From contig CM059582.1 in NCBI GenBank assembly GCA_030407085.1, forward strand, positions 135,181,001 through 135,245,000: a DNA stretch of 64,000 bases. The letters run 5' to 3'. The position numbers and the translations under genes were made by a program. Source of the stretch: Trichopria drosophilae. Taxonomy: Eukaryota; Arthropoda; Insecta; Hymenoptera; Diapriidae. Positions 22,514-34,277 of this stretch are shown piece after piece. Below the pieces are notes generated by a model. It saw only the letters and a list, made by a program, of their open reading frames with translations, was not told the origin of the DNA and made no database searches. The first letter of the stretch is position 1. The number at the start of each line of letters is the position of its first letter.

Positions 22514-24292
22514 TAGAAATATAATTTAATAATGTAGGTATGATATGAAGTACCACAACGATTTAAAACTAAGTAACAATTGCAATGTTCTAATGTTATT
22601 TACATCCATGAACTTCGTTCTGTAACTAAATATTAATGATATCATCCCTGCTATGCACGATTTCAACTTATGTCGAAACAGAATATTGTCGTACACTCAA
22701 TTAAACTCGCCCAAATCAATACAAAATCCAGAAAAGCATCATAAAATGTTTCCTAATCTTTGAAATGAATCTTAGTACTGTTTCGTATATTTGGTTAAGT
22801 AATATTTCATCCAATGAATGGATAATAATTTATTTCAATACTTTTGTCAAACAGGTCGCGATGTTTATTTATTTATTCTCGTAAATTGTCTTTCGTTATA
22901 GTCTTAATCGTTTGCTGTTTATGTAAATAATGTACTTCGTCATTGTAAAATTGCCCTAAAATAATAATTAATTGTAAATTTCCTTTCGAACATATGTTTT
23001 TTTGACGAAAATAGGGCGTCGGTAAGAGCGAATTTGATCAAAGTTGCGTGTCGGTATTTAGCTTCCCCTTAAGCAACAATTTTTTTCATGTCTATTGAAT
23101 CATAACAATATTAATTAGGAACTAGATGCAACGAATCCATGTAAGAATTATTTTAATAATTTAATGCAAACTATACCAATTTTTTGTAATGGAAAACGAA
23201 AGAACTAGACAACAATTACAAATTTTTCCGTTTATGATTTAGTACTGAAATAGTGCAATTTTTTTTTAAACGAAGATTATGAATCCGATGCTTTTCACAC
23301 TTCAAAACGGCGAATCGAAATTTGTCGAAAAAAGGTACTCGACCGAGATGAAATTGGTATATAATTTAAATTGTCGAATGCAAGATTTGTTTGTCAGAGA
23401 CTAGAAATTGCTTCCATCAATACTATCATTTGGAAAACATATGGGTAATTCTCCTGAAAGGGACCCCGAAATGCGTCACCATCGCTATTTCCAAGATTCA
23501 CAATGAAATTCCAATATAACGTATATTTTTTTACAATTTTGAATAAATTAATTCTTAAACTACAATATATTAGCTAACTTTTGACGTATATAGAGAAAAT
23601 TTAATACGTCATTTCCATAGCTAAACACGCGTTTGCAAAGTCGTTACATATTTTTCATAAAAATTGCATTTCATTGTAATTATTCATTATAACGTACAAA
23701 AACAATGCAAATAATTTTTTAAAATGCATGAAAAATAACTTTAAGCTATACTACTTATATTGTATAAGGCCAATTAAGTGTAAACATTTTTTTGGATTTT
23801 ATATAATTACAAACATTATCATTTTTTGCGAGTAAAAATTCGGGTGATCTCCGAAGCCATCTATTTTTAACAATAAATATGTATTAACATACTAAAATCG
23901 AATCCTACGGCCTTAAAATTTAAGTACTAATTAGTCTTAAAATAGTGTTAGAAGAATTTTTCGTTACAGCATTCGATTTTTATCTAAAATCTAATAATAT
24001 TATATCGATTTGTGATTTTCGAAGCTTGGTGATCTCCGAAGCCATTTTCGGCAACCAAATACAATATTCATTTACCTGTATTTTTATAATTAATCATTCA
24101 AAATATTTTAAAAAATGTTACTGTAAACATATACGGGAGTTATAAATCGTTTAAACGTATATTATTTATACTATAGATATAATTATAAACAACAATATGT
24201 CCAGAAAATACCTATTTAGTTGTAGGCATATTCGCTAAACTTTTAATGTTTCCTTCCCTCAGATGAACTCGAAATTTGTTACTCATAAGTTT
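22514..24292. other. No gene recognised
   Basis: AT-rich sequence upstream (minus sense) of the transposase. I searched for the missing first half of the THAP finger and did not find a convincing C-x2-C exon. The 66-residue frame at 23945 is unsupported. Confidence 0.45.
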
Positions 24293-24893
24293 TTGGGGTC
24301 GCTGATTACGAATCCGTTGTCAGATTTTTGATATTAAAAATGACGGATCCAATATGGCGGACCAATTTTGTAAAAGAGTTCCGATTTACCTGAAAATCTT
24401 TACCCGGGGTTTTCGGGGTCGCTGATTCAAAATGTAATGTTAGTTTTTAGAAATTTAAAATGGAGGATCCAATTTGGCGGAGCAATTTTGTAAAAGTGTT
24501 CCGATTTACCTGAAAATCAGTACCCGAAGGTTTTTGTCGTCGCTGATTATAAAAAATGTATAAAAAATAAAAATACCAATCATTTCAATTTATCCTTATG
24601 AGAAGTAGGGTAAGTTTTCATACATTTAAAATTCTGCGACTATCAAGTTTCATATTAAATAAAAAAGTTTCGAATCTTGGTTCGCCATATTGGATCCGCC
24701 ATTTTGAATTTAAAAAATCTGACAACAGATTCTTTATAAGGAACCCCAAAAATCCCTACCTAAACAAACTTCTAGTCAATCGAGCAATTTTTCTGTTTTT
24801 GGTCCGCCGTATTGGATCCGCCATTTTGAATTTCAAAAATCTGACAACGGATTCGAAATCAGCGACCCCAAAAACCCCCGAGTAACACATTTC
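24293..24893. repeat. Head-to-head arrays of a ~120-base repeat with an AAAATGGCGGATCC core
   Basis: The plus-oriented units begin GGGGTCGCTGATT at about 24296 and 24416, with a third start at about 24537. Each holds a variant of AAAATGACGGATCCAATATGG about 50 bases in. From 24675 to 24893 two units lie in the opposite orientation (GGATCCGCCATTTTGAATTT, about 122 bases apart) and end in CAGCGACCCC. The same unit recurs, more diverged, at 7556-8060, 12700-12870, 36755-36905, 45003-45205 and 45690-45975. It is non-coding. Confidence 0.8.
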
Positions 24894-26139
24894 TAATTAA
24901 TTGGATAAAAGGAATAATTTGTAATACGAAGTTAAAATCATGTTAATATATTAACATTTAAGAAGGGCTATAAAATTTATAATAATAACAATGAATTTTG
25001 CGCAACATCATATTTTCACTTTAGAATATACCCTAAACATGTTTCAAAAGTAACAATATTTAATTTCATAAAAAAATTTTGCCTTGAAAATTTTTCGGAA
25101 CGGGTCCTTTTCAGTAGAATTACCCATATAAGAAACAGATAAAAAATTTTAAAAGCTAAAAAAAAAAACATTGTTAGTCGGATTTACCATTTTGAAATTT
25201 GAAAAACTGAACTCGAAAATCATCACCTGCAAATACCAATCAATAAAAATTCTAAATACCATATTTTAAGTAAATTACAACGAAATCACTTTTTTCCTAT
25301 ATTTTGATAATATTTTGTTGAATTTGAAGTTTAAATACTTTTAATCGTGTTATTGAATTTGTTAATATGAGGAATAACTAAGGTGTTAGAAAAATGGTTT
25401 GATTTACTATTTAGAATATTATTTTGGGTACTAGTATCATTTATTATTTTATGTAACTCTGTAAGATTTCCGCGTTTTATCGTGCACGATTTGCGTACAC
25501 TAAGTAGCGCTTTATCGTACACGATGAAAAGAGTACAATAAAGTGCCTTAAAACGTACTAGTACAATAAAGTGCCCGTATACGTACTCTATTCAAGCTAC
25601 AGCGTCGAATAAACGTATGCTAACGATGCGTCTACATGACGTATATACGTTGCGTATGCGTATACGACCATTCGTCGTCAAGCGTCGTACACGATAGTCG
25701 GATACGATGACCATTCCTACGTATACCAGACGTAGGGCGTGCATGTTGTAACCTGTTCGAAAATGCCGGAATATATATAAAAAGTGAACGTCCCAATTTA
25801 ACTTTACAGAATGTAGTATACATGGGTTTTGTTTCAATTTTTAAAAATTGCATTTCAATGGGACAATTCCAATATAATCTGAGAATGCTTTGAAAATACC
25901 CTTTTCGTTATTCGCCGTCAGTCTGCATGCGCCCGTACGGATGAGACAAATTGTCCATCGGGGGGCTGCGCCCCCCCCCCCCAACCCGCTCCTCTAGCCT
26001 TACCATCCCTCTCTGCAACCATTCCCTAAAATGAATTTTTGTACGCCAAGCGGAAGTTTCGTATACGAGACGTAGGCGAGCGAACGCACGTGCCGAAGGC
26101 GAGGCGTACAAAGACCATCTTAGCCTCCATGTTACATAA
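24894..26139. other. No gene recognised
   Basis: AT-rich to 25480. From 25490 to 25740 there are many TCGTACACGA and CGTATACG words and two GTACAATAAAGTGCC copies. At 25965-25985 a G/C run (GGGGGGCTGCGCCCCCCCCC) forms a short perfect hairpin. No supported coding region. Confidence 0.5.
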
Positions 26140-26890
26140 TGTACTATTAATTCTATTTTTAATTATATCTGTGATAAACCTTGTCTCATATCCATTTTTA
26201 ATAAAAAATCTTTAACAAATTTTAAGTTTCTTCCATGACATTTTTCATCAGCTAATAATAATATTGCCTTATCAACTAACACAGTTAGTATTCCTCGTTT
26301 AACATGATTTGGATGATTCGCATTAAAATTCAATTACCTCTCAGAACAAGTGGGTTTTCTACACCAATCTTTAATGGTCTTGTTACCCTCTCTTATGATG
26401 TTTATATCAAGAAGTGGCAGACTACTCTCATTTTCAAGTTCAAACGTAAACTGTAATTCCGGATGGTATTTATTAAGGTAATCATTCTTAACGTCATTTT
26501 TAAGATAAATTGCAAAAATATCTTTAACATACCGTTTGTAAAATAATAGTTTAATATTAATTTTATTCAAAATGTATTTTTTGCAATCAATCATAATAAT
26601 GTTCGGCAATGTTGGAGATAAAGGCGTACCCATTGGAGTGCCTCTATTTTGTTTGTAAATAGAATTGTTAAAAATAAGCGTAGTTAAGTTTAGGATAACA
26701 GAAACCAATTTTATGATCTAAACAACCGGTATTTTTGTATGTTTTTGATTTTCCTCCGTTTTTCTTTTCAACCAGCAATGATTAGCTCATGTGGAATGTT
26801 GGTAAATAAATTTATAACATCTAAAGACATCAAAATGTGGTCGTTTGGTACATTCAGATCTTTGACTTCTTTACATATAGTGTCCATGAA
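26140..26890 (-). pseudogene. Penelope-like element reverse transcriptase fragment
   Basis: Read downward from 26890: a block with MSLDVINLFTNIP (RT motif region 3), a frameshift, then 26708-26334 with YKQNRGTPMGTPLSP (motif 4), RYVKDIFAIYL (catalytic motif, normally YVDD, here VKD) and LPLLDINI. Several stops follow, with recognisable remnants of the RT thumb down to about 26140. The catalytic aspartate change plus stops mean it is dead. It differs enough from the PLE at 28863-31349 to be another family. Confidence 0.8.
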
Positions 26891-27535
26891 TTACTTCGAC
26901 CCAGACTAAGTCTGGACGAAGTATTGAATTTGGTCACTTCGGGCAAAAAAATGACCATATAGTTTTTCATCAAATGTCGACGTTTCAGACCCTAAGGAAC
27001 CCAAATCAACAATACAAAAATTTTTGTCCGTGATCTTGTACGTACGTACGTCCGTACGTCCCGTTTTTTTGTCTCGCGATAACTCGCGAACGGATAAGCG
27101 TATCGACATAAATTTTTTTTTTAAATGCGCGTCTTGGCATAACTTAGATCTGATTAGATTTTGGGGCAGATCCATCAGTCCATTACTAAAAAAAATTAGC
27201 CCCAATTAAGTTTCTTTGTAGTTTTTTGCAATTATTTTGAAAAATACAAATTTTATTAATAAATGTTTCAGACAAAAAAGATAGAGCATGAAATTCTCTA
27301 CAAAGAAGGTTGTATGCATTTTCTTCCTAAAGTCAACGATAATGCCATAAAAACTGGTTTAAAATGTTTATGACTATTGTCTGAAAAAGTATTGAATTTG
27401 GTCATCGCGGCAAAAAAATTACCCTATTGTTTTTCATCAGATTTCGACGTTTCGACCCCCTACCCCCCAGGAGTAGTCTTTGTCAGCTCCTCGGGCGCGG
27501 TGTCCCCCTACGGGCGCAAAGTTCATTTACGCCCT
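26891..27535. repeat. Direct repeats with a GTACG/CGTCC-rich block
   Basis: AAGTATTGAATTTGGTCA...AAAAAAATGACC...TTTTTCATCA...TCGACGTTTC occurs at 26918-26980 and again at 27388-27455. The first is followed by a GTACGTACGTACGTCCGTACGTCCC tract and a TCTCGCGATAACTCGCGAACGG segment. This looks like one repeat family present in two lengths; no gene. Confidence 0.65.
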
Positions 27536-28862
27536 TGATACGAAAATAACTATTTCGATATATCTAAAAGATGTCTTATACATATCTATAAGATATCCGT
27601 CATAGATCTTTTCGACACTTTCTAGATATCTTGGACGAATTATATGTAGATATATTGTATATATAATATCATAATAATACAGACAGTAATTAGTAAAACG
27701 CAGTAAACATGTAATATGCATCGAATAGTCTATTAGAATACAAGTGCATGAAGTAAGTGTTTTGCAACTTTTATTTATTAATACTTCGGCTGGCCTGTTG
27801 TCGGGGTCGAAGTTTTGAAAATGCTCATTTTCAATTTTCATACATATAAGAATCACTCACTATATTGTTGTAACACATCTATCGAAGCCACTTGGGCCTA
27901 AATATGATTGGACCCCCAAATATCAATATAATTTTATAATATAATTGAAAGCTGTTAGTAAACAAACGAGTCTTAAGGAATAGCCGAGTCTCCACTGGGT
28001 TGAAGTTTCTGGGCGAGCGAAGCGAGCGAGGCACCACGCTAACACTAGTTTGTTTATTGCCTTAAATGAGAAATATTAGAATATTAATCGGCATTAATAA
28101 AGCACACATTTGACTGTATAGATTTTGTGAATTTATTTTCTCTAATATCTCGTGAGTAATTTAATACCAAAAAGAATAAAATTGTTAAACAGATTTGTAA
28201 AGAATAGATATTTTTACCAGTTTAATGCCCTACGGCTTAGCATAGTTTAATCTAAAAACCTATCTGTTTTATGCGAATTTCATTTGTGTCGAGTGTTTTA
28301 CTTATTAAACAGCAAAAAGGGAAAAATTGAATGAGTAATGCCAAAAAATGGATTTTTGATCATTCGCTGTATGCCGAGAATACTACTTTTTAACTAAATT
28401 GTTATACAACCTAAAATTTATTTTTTAAATTTCTGCAGATGTACTAGAGATATATTTTGAATAAAAGTAAATGTATAAATAAAAGTTGAATTTAGATGCG
28501 ACCGTGTTAATTTAAATTTGTAAATAATATGCGTTATTACGGTCAATGAACTAGATTATAATTTGAAAAAATTATAATAAATGTTTTTCTTGAAAGAAAA
28601 TTTTTACGTTTCGGCTGTCAGTTATGCAGCCCTTTTCAAAATATTTATAAAACGAATAAACAATCTTTTTAACAGATAAAAAATAATAAAAATTAGCAAA
28701 TAAAACGGGGAAATAGATATTGCCGAGAAAAATTTGGTATTCAATTTTCTTGCAATATCTAGACACTTAAGTGACCTCTAAGCCTGTCTTAAGTAATGCG
28801 TTTAGGAACACTCTATTATCGGGTTATGAATTTAATGATATGACCTCTATTTATGACATTGA
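27536..28862. other. No gene recognised
   Basis: AT-rich. A GAGCGAAGCGAGCGAGGCACC island lies at about 28014-28035. The sequences are otherwise featureless up to the end of the Penelope-like element. Confidence 0.5.
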
Positions 28863-29338
28863 TTATTTTATAGTGAGTGTATTATATATTTCAGGTAGTT
28901 TTGAGACTTCAAATCGTATGTTGACTGTATTTTCAGTAAATTTAATAAAATAGTTTTCAATTTCTTTTCTTTTTCTATGATTCTTCTCTATTACTAAAAT
29001 TTTTGTGTTTTTATAGTTGAAATCGTGTCCCGTATTGATTCTATGTATGGTGAGTCCTGTAAATTGTTCCTGTTTACCTTCAATGTTCTTTTTATGTTCT
29101 TTCAGTCTGGTTTCCAGACGACGGCTTGTTTCCCCTATGTATATTTTGTTACAATGAGAACAAGGAATTCGGTACACCACATGAGATCTATTTTGTATGG
29201 GTAATGTATCCTTGTACGGTTTTATTCCGCCTATATTTTTATTGATAGGTATAGGAACTAACCGAACATTTTCCTTTCTCAAAACATGTTTCAGTTTTTC
29301 TGTAACCCCATATACATATGGGATAGAGGAGGTTTTAA
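28863..29338 (-). CDS. GIY-YIG endonuclease domain of a Penelope-like element
   Basis: This is the C-terminal domain of the element polyprotein. It carries the PLE-type cysteine pair PCSHC followed directly by KIYIGETSRRLETRLKEHKK, the GIY-YIG catalytic block with conserved Tyr, Gly, Arg and the R..EH helix. Penelope, Poseidon and Neptune PLEs use this domain for target nicking. The frame stays open upstream to at least 29338 and overlaps the end of the RT frame, so the two were one protein separated now by a single frame change at about 29340. The ATG-less start shows it is not an independent gene. Confidence 0.9.
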
Positions 29339-29929
29339 TTATTTGCGTATCACTTGTGTTGTTTTTCCTTTTGTTATTTGAATTGTAAAAATCATGAATT
29401 TTTTTACAAGGTAGTCGTTCTCACGTAATGTAGTCCTAACTATATTCAGGTTTTTTTCCCTGTAGCGTATTTCTGATAGGTTTATGGCTCTATCTATTAA
29501 TCCGTAAGCTGTGCTGATCTTATATGTAAGAGGATGATTTGAGTGAAAATTGATATATCTACCAGACCAGGTACTTTTGTGAAACCAGTCTGTGTCTATG
29601 TATCCATTTTCTTTTCTTTTTTTTTTCAGATCTAGGAAATTAATAGTGTTGTTACTTTCGAGTTCCTGAGTGAAAGTAATACGGTTAGTGAAACCTTTGA
29701 TTTTTTTCAGGCTGTTAAAAACTGACAAGATGACACCCTCTTGATTTTTCGGATATGCTAATATTATATCATCTACGTATCTATGATAGAATGGGAGTTT
29801 AAATTTTAGTTTTTTCAAAAGAATTTCTTCAATGAATTCCATGACAAGATTTGATACGACTGGTGATAGTGGTGAACCCATGGGTACATCATATACCTGT
29901 GTGTAAGTTTTGTTATGAAAAGTAAACAT
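29339..29929 (-). CDS. Reverse transcriptase core of a Penelope-like element
   Basis: It contains DVPMGSPLSPVVSNLVMEF (RT motif 4), FYHRYVDDIILAYP (catalytic YVDD motif) and NFLDLKKK (motif 6), followed by the thumb. Upstream of the ATG at 29929 the same frame continues with FTNIPLDEF, so the apparent start is internal. RT in this family is telomerase-like and primes at the nick made by the GIY-YIG domain. It is catalytically intact by inspection. Confidence 0.9.
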   Translation of the reverse strand: MFTFHNKTYTQVYDVPMGSPLSPVVSNLVMEFIEEILLKKLKFKLPFYHRYVDDIILAYPKNQEGVILSVFNSLKKIKGFTNRITFTQELESNNTINFLDLKKKRKENGYIDTDWFHKSTWSGRYINFHSNHPLTYKISTAYGLIDRAINLSEIRYREKNLNIVRTTLRENDYLVKKFMIFTIQITKGKTTQVIRK

Positions 29930-29966
29930 GGTATTGTTTAATACTATGGTGAGAGCTTCTTGAAAT

Positions 29967-31349
29967 TCATCTAATGGTATATTTGTAAATTTTTTTATTT
30001 CTGGCCATTTTTTTTCCTATTGCGAGCATAATTACGTTTGTAGATACGTTGGTGAATAAGGAAACTACATCTAAAGACATTAATTTATATTCTGATGTTA
30101 GTTTATACGATTTAATTTTCTCTCTGAGATGCCAACTATCTTTGATGAAAGATTTAGTTTTTCCTATAGTTTTGCTAATGATATTTGAGAGAAACTTTGA
30201 AAGATTATATGCAGGAGAATTAATGGTGGAAACTATAATTCTTAAGGGATAACCATCTTTATGGATTTTTGGAAGTCCATATGCACGCGGAATGACTCCA
30301 TTATAAGTTTTAAGGTGTTTGCCAGTGATTGATGTTATGTATTCTTTGTTTTCCCATTTTTTAATTAGATTGTTGACTTTCGTTGAAATAGTAGAAGTGT
30401 ATTCAAATTTTGATATTTTGTAAGTTGTACTGTCTGATAAGATCCGGTTCATTTTTTCTATGTATTCTTGTTTTTCTAAAATAACTGTAATATTGCCTTT
30501 ATCCGCTTTGGTAAAGATAATATTATTGTTATTTTTTAAAAACTTGTGTAATATGTCAATATTATATTTCGGAAATTTGTAGTTGTTGTTTGATATATTT
30601 TTAATGTTTATATTATTTAATGTATTAATGCAGTCTTTTCTGATAATATTTTTTTTATCTATTATGACACGATCCTCATCGTCAACGATGTTATTGACAT
30701 TTTGTAAACAATCTTCTATGCCCGCAACGAAGTTGTGTATGGGGAAATTTTTGATGGTAGATAATGGACAAGAATGTTTTTCACCTAGAGCAATGATTTC
30801 TATTATTTCATCTGGAATGGAAACATTTGTGCAGTTCTTAATCCATTTTTTTGAGATATTTGGCTTTATTTGACCGTATATATTAATTGATTGTTTATGT
30901 TGTAGAAATTTAATTTTATTAGAATAAGTATTAAAATAATTTTGGCATAATTTATTATATTTTAGATTTTGTGTGAAGAAAAATTTATTATAAATATTGG
31001 TCGGTAAGTAGTGAGTGATTTTATAAAACAAATTGATTTTCGATTTCGTATAATAATTTATTAAGATATGAATATCCCGAATTTCCAGATTTAATAATGT
31101 TTTCTGTGTATTCGTATATAATCTTTTGTAAATATTATTAATGTCATACGCAAAGAATGTCCTACTGTTCATAAATGTTAAATTTTGTAAATGTTTTGGA
31201 ATGATGCTATATTTTCGGCATTGTAAGAAAAAGTTTCTTCTGTAGATATATTTAGGTAACATTTTCATTATGTGCATCCATTCTCTTAAGAGATAAACAA
31301 TTTTGTTTCCTAAAATATGTTGGACGTATTTGAGAAAACTATAAATCAT
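29967..31349 (-). CDS. N-terminal and RT fingers region of a Penelope-like element
   Basis: The 460-codon frame has an ATG at 31349. The first ~220 residues are poorly conserved; then FTKADKGNITVILEKQEYI (the PLE N-terminal RT motif), PRAYGLPKIHKDGYPLRIIV (motifs 1-2) and KLMSLDVVSLFTNV (motif 3). The frame is lost in a run of eight A/T at about 30008-30015, after which the RT continues in the next frame. With the other two segments the element covers about 820 codons. Two frame changes, the first in a homopolymer, raise the possibility of assembly error and an intact element. Confidence 0.88.
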   Translation of the reverse strand: MIYSFLKYVQHILGNKIVYLLREWMHIMKMLPKYIYRRNFFLQCRKYSIIPKHLQNLTFMNSRTFFAYDINNIYKRLYTNTQKTLLNLEIRDIHILINYYTKSKINLFYKITHYLPTNIYNKFFFTQNLKYNKLCQNYFNTYSNKIKFLQHKQSINIYGQIKPNISKKWIKNCTNVSIPDEIIEIIALGEKHSCPLSTIKNFPIHNFVAGIEDCLQNVNNIVDDEDRVIIDKKNIIRKDCINTLNNINIKNISNNNYKFPKYNIDILHKFLKNNNNIIFTKADKGNITVILEKQEYIEKMNRILSDSTTYKISKFEYTSTISTKVNNLIKKWENKEYITSITGKHLKTYNGVIPRAYGLPKIHKDGYPLRIIVSTINSPAYNLSKFLSNIISKTIGKTKSFIKDSWHLREKIKSYKLTSEYKLMSLDVVSLFTNVSTNVIMLAIGKKMARNKKIYKYTIR

Positions 31350-31897
31350 GTAAAATACTATAAATCATAAAAGTAAATGTATGCCTAAAAGTTACAATTT
31401 AATAATATGTAATTTTTTTTTTAAACGACAATAGAATAATTGGAGAACTAAACAAAAGTATGGTACGGTAGATTAAAGTGTTTTTTAAATACGAAGGGTA
31501 TTATATTCCTGCATATCACGTGCTATTTAGGATCGAATATGAATTGACGGTTTCAGCATCCCGTGCATAAACCGTAACCCTATATATAGTTCTAGTGAGG
31601 ACCTAGCCAGCATAACTAAGTCACCTTGTCTAAAATAACCCGGCGACCAGAGAGAAAACCTAAATTAAGGTAAAGTTATATTTTTTATGGTATATAGAGT
31701 AAGTATTATTTTAGTCATTACAAAAATTTTCCCAATAAACTCAAGTTTTCAATTATATTGCAATAATGTTTTGAATATTTTACTGCCAATTTTTTGAAAT
31801 TTTTATTACCTGGAAAAATTTTATTCTGACTAAAATTTTACTTATTCTACATACCAAAAAAATTTTAGACAATTCGACTAATTTTCCTAGTCGGGCT
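31350..31897. other. No gene recognised
   Basis: AT-rich flank between the Penelope-like element and the long-TIR element. A short GTATATAGAGTAAG patch at 31690 is unremarkable. Confidence 0.5.
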
Positions 31898-32543
31898 GTC
31901 TCTAAAGTTAGCAGCGCAAAGTCAGCAGACACGATTGTTACCAGGTGGATAATTTGACGCTATTTTAAGGCTAATTAAGTGCCCTAATCCGACATTTACC
32001 GCTTCTATAGTTTCCGTGAAAATCGCTGCGCTGCTAGCTTAATATAAAATTAGCAACGCACATATACTGTCTACAACTCGCAAAAAAACTTATATACATA
32101 TAAAAAATTGGCCTTCGCAGGATTTTAAGGCTAATTTAAGGCTCTTAAAATATGTAAAGCAAGAATTTAAAAATCAAGCCTTCAAGTAAAAAACAAGACA
32201 ACCAGAATATCAACGCATAGAGCCCCATGTGGGATATACAGGGTCATCGAAAAGTATCGGACCCCCCTAATATCTTCAGTTAGAATGCACTTAGGAGAAA
32301 ATAGCAAAGTTGTATGGTTTCAAGCGGGGAGTAAGATGATGACCTTGACTTTGACCTTGACCATGTCCTTCAAGGTCATTTCAAGGTCAATCTTATTTTT
32401 TTAAATAGAACCCCCTACATTTTATTCTATATTCTTATATATTCTTATAGCTTATCTCGAGAGCTTTCCAAAACACTATAATAAAATATTTTTTTATTAA
32501 GTACTTTTTGAGTTATAAAGGTTTGAAGTTAACAATTTGTTAA

Positions 32544-32671
32544 GTGGTGTGCGAGTCCGACCAGTTAAGGCAAGAGTGGTGTGCGAGTCCGACCAGTTAA
32601 GGCAAGAGTGGTGTGCGATTCCGACCAGTTAAGGCAAGAGTGGTGTGTGAGTCCGGCCAGTTAAGGCAAAT
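32544..32671. repeat. Four tandem 32-base repeats inside the mariner element
   Basis: The units start at 32544, 32576, 32608 and 32640 with GTGGTGTGCGAGTCCGACCA and differ by one to three bases. They lie between the left TIR and the transposase C terminus. Subterminal repeats of this kind often bind the transposase. Confidence 0.9.
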
Positions 32672-32721
32672 TTAATTCCAATTGGTTAGCTTGGGCAAAA
32701 TATTTAATTGTACCAAACAAT

Positions 32722-33558
32722 TCACAACAAATGTTCAAATTGTTGCTCTTCAACAGCCTGGCAATGTGCCAAACTGTTATAAACAGCCGAAACCGCATTC
32801 CGGTACGTTTCTGGCGGTATTAGTTCTATCTCTCGAGTTATTCTCCCTCTTAAATCATCTAAATCTTGAGGCTTGGTGGCATAAACTTTACTTTTCAAGT
32901 AACCCCACAAAAAAAAGTCAAGTGGGGTCAAGTCCGGAGACCGAGGTGGCCACTCAATATGACCCCTTCGCCCTATCCACCTGTCCTGAAAGACCTCATT
33001 CAAATATTGACGGACAATGACACTATAATGAGGTGGAGCTCCATCCTGTTGGAAATAAATTTCATCCATATTTCCACCAGAGAAAACAATATAATCAAGT
33101 AATAGAGGATCGTCGACAATCATCTCCATCATAAGATCACAAAATTCGATGCGTCTATCAAAATCGTCTTCGGTCAAGTCTTGGACCAAATGGAGTTTGT
33201 ATGGATGCCATTTATTCAATTTCAGAATTTTACTGACAGATGCATGACCGATTTCGTGTTCTTGTGCAACGCGATTGATGGAAATATGGGGATCTTCAAC
33301 GAAAGACTGTAAAACATCTAATGCCTTATCATTATTTGTTGCTGTTTTAGGTCTACCAGATTTTGGGCGGCTTTTAACGCTACCAATAGCCTTGAAACGT
33401 TGAATAGTACGGATTACAGTACTTTTGGAGATCCTATTATTTTCATTCCGAAAATTTTCATTAAATAATCGCGTTACTGTTTTATACCCTCTTTGTTGAT
33501 CTCCCCATCCTCGCATCATTAACAGTGTTATTCGATCTCTTTCAGAAAGCTCCGCCAT
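32722..33558 (-). CDS. Mariner-like transposase, internally deleted but in frame
   Basis: ATG at 33558, 278 residues. The N-terminal helix-turn-helix DNA-binding part contains KSTVIRTIQRF and the linker KSRPKSGRPKT. Then come HISINRVAQEHEIGHASVSK, a conserved WHPYKLHLVQDLTEDDF, and the second catalytic aspartate in IYFQQDGAPPHY. WPPRSPDLTPLDFFLWGYLK and a C-terminal helix follow. About 90-100 residues that should lie between VFS and the second D, including the first catalytic D, are missing: the protein jumps from LDYIVFSGG to NMDEIYFQQD. It can probably bind the TIRs but not cleave, so it could act as a dominant inhibitor. The related pseudogene at 3003-3926 belongs to another family. Confidence 0.9.
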   Translation of the reverse strand: MAELSERDRITLLMMRGWGDQQRGYKTVTRLFNENFRNENNRISKSTVIRTIQRFKAIGSVKSRPKSGRPKTATNNDKALDVLQSFVEDPHISINRVAQEHEIGHASVSKILKLNKWHPYKLHLVQDLTEDDFDRRIEFCDLMMEMIVDDPLLLDYIVFSGGNMDEIYFQQDGAPPHYSVIVRQYLNEVFQDRWIGRRGHIEWPPRSPDLTPLDFFLWGYLKSKVYATKPQDLDDLRGRITREIELIPPETYRNAVSAVYNSLAHCQAVEEQQFEHLL

Positions 33559-34277
33559 TCTTAATTAGAGCGAAGAAGAATTAATCAGGTAAGTGATAGG
33601 AAATTGATCTAGATAATTAAGTAGAGAAAAATACTCATTATTAAGTGTTGGTCCAACTATCGATTTGTTTATTTTAACCAGCACTAGCAAAAAGCTCGTT
33701 GAGCAACTGAAAATCTAATAGATCAATTAATAATATTTACGAAAAATTTCTGGGCTATTGGAAACAAAATGAAGATGTTTGGGATAATCAATTGAAGCGC
33801 AATGGTTTCTTTTGTTACAGAAAAAAATTTTGAGGCTGTTCGTTTTCGTCCACGAGGTGACTGCTGCTCGCTAAGAAGAAGACAGCACTGCATCAAAGTT
33901 TCAAATCAGTGATCCGTATTGTTTGCTCAAGAGCTCGTACATTGGTGCCTGCGAGAGTGAGAGAATAAGGATTGGCCAACGCTTTCGGTCAGATTCCCGC
34001 TAACGCCTTGGGAAATCACGCATTCGAGCAGCTTCTCGCGATTACGTTCGGGCAGTTTTTCGCCAGAGCCTATTAGCATAATTGCTTGAAGACGTACAAT
34101 ACTTTGCTATTGGATATTTTTCCAAAATGCATTCTTACTGAAAATATTAGGGGGATCCGATTAATGTATTTTCTTTAAACCAATTAATTGGTCTCATTAT
34201 TCCGCGCACAAAAGTATTAAGGTTATGATTACTGAAAACTAAATAATATTTTACAAGATATTCTACATTTTGTGTCA
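33559..34277. other. Non-coding interior of the mariner element
   Basis: About 720 bases between the transposase start and the right TIR, without a supported ORF. It presumably holds the transposase promoter, since transcription must run leftward from here. Confidence 0.5.
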
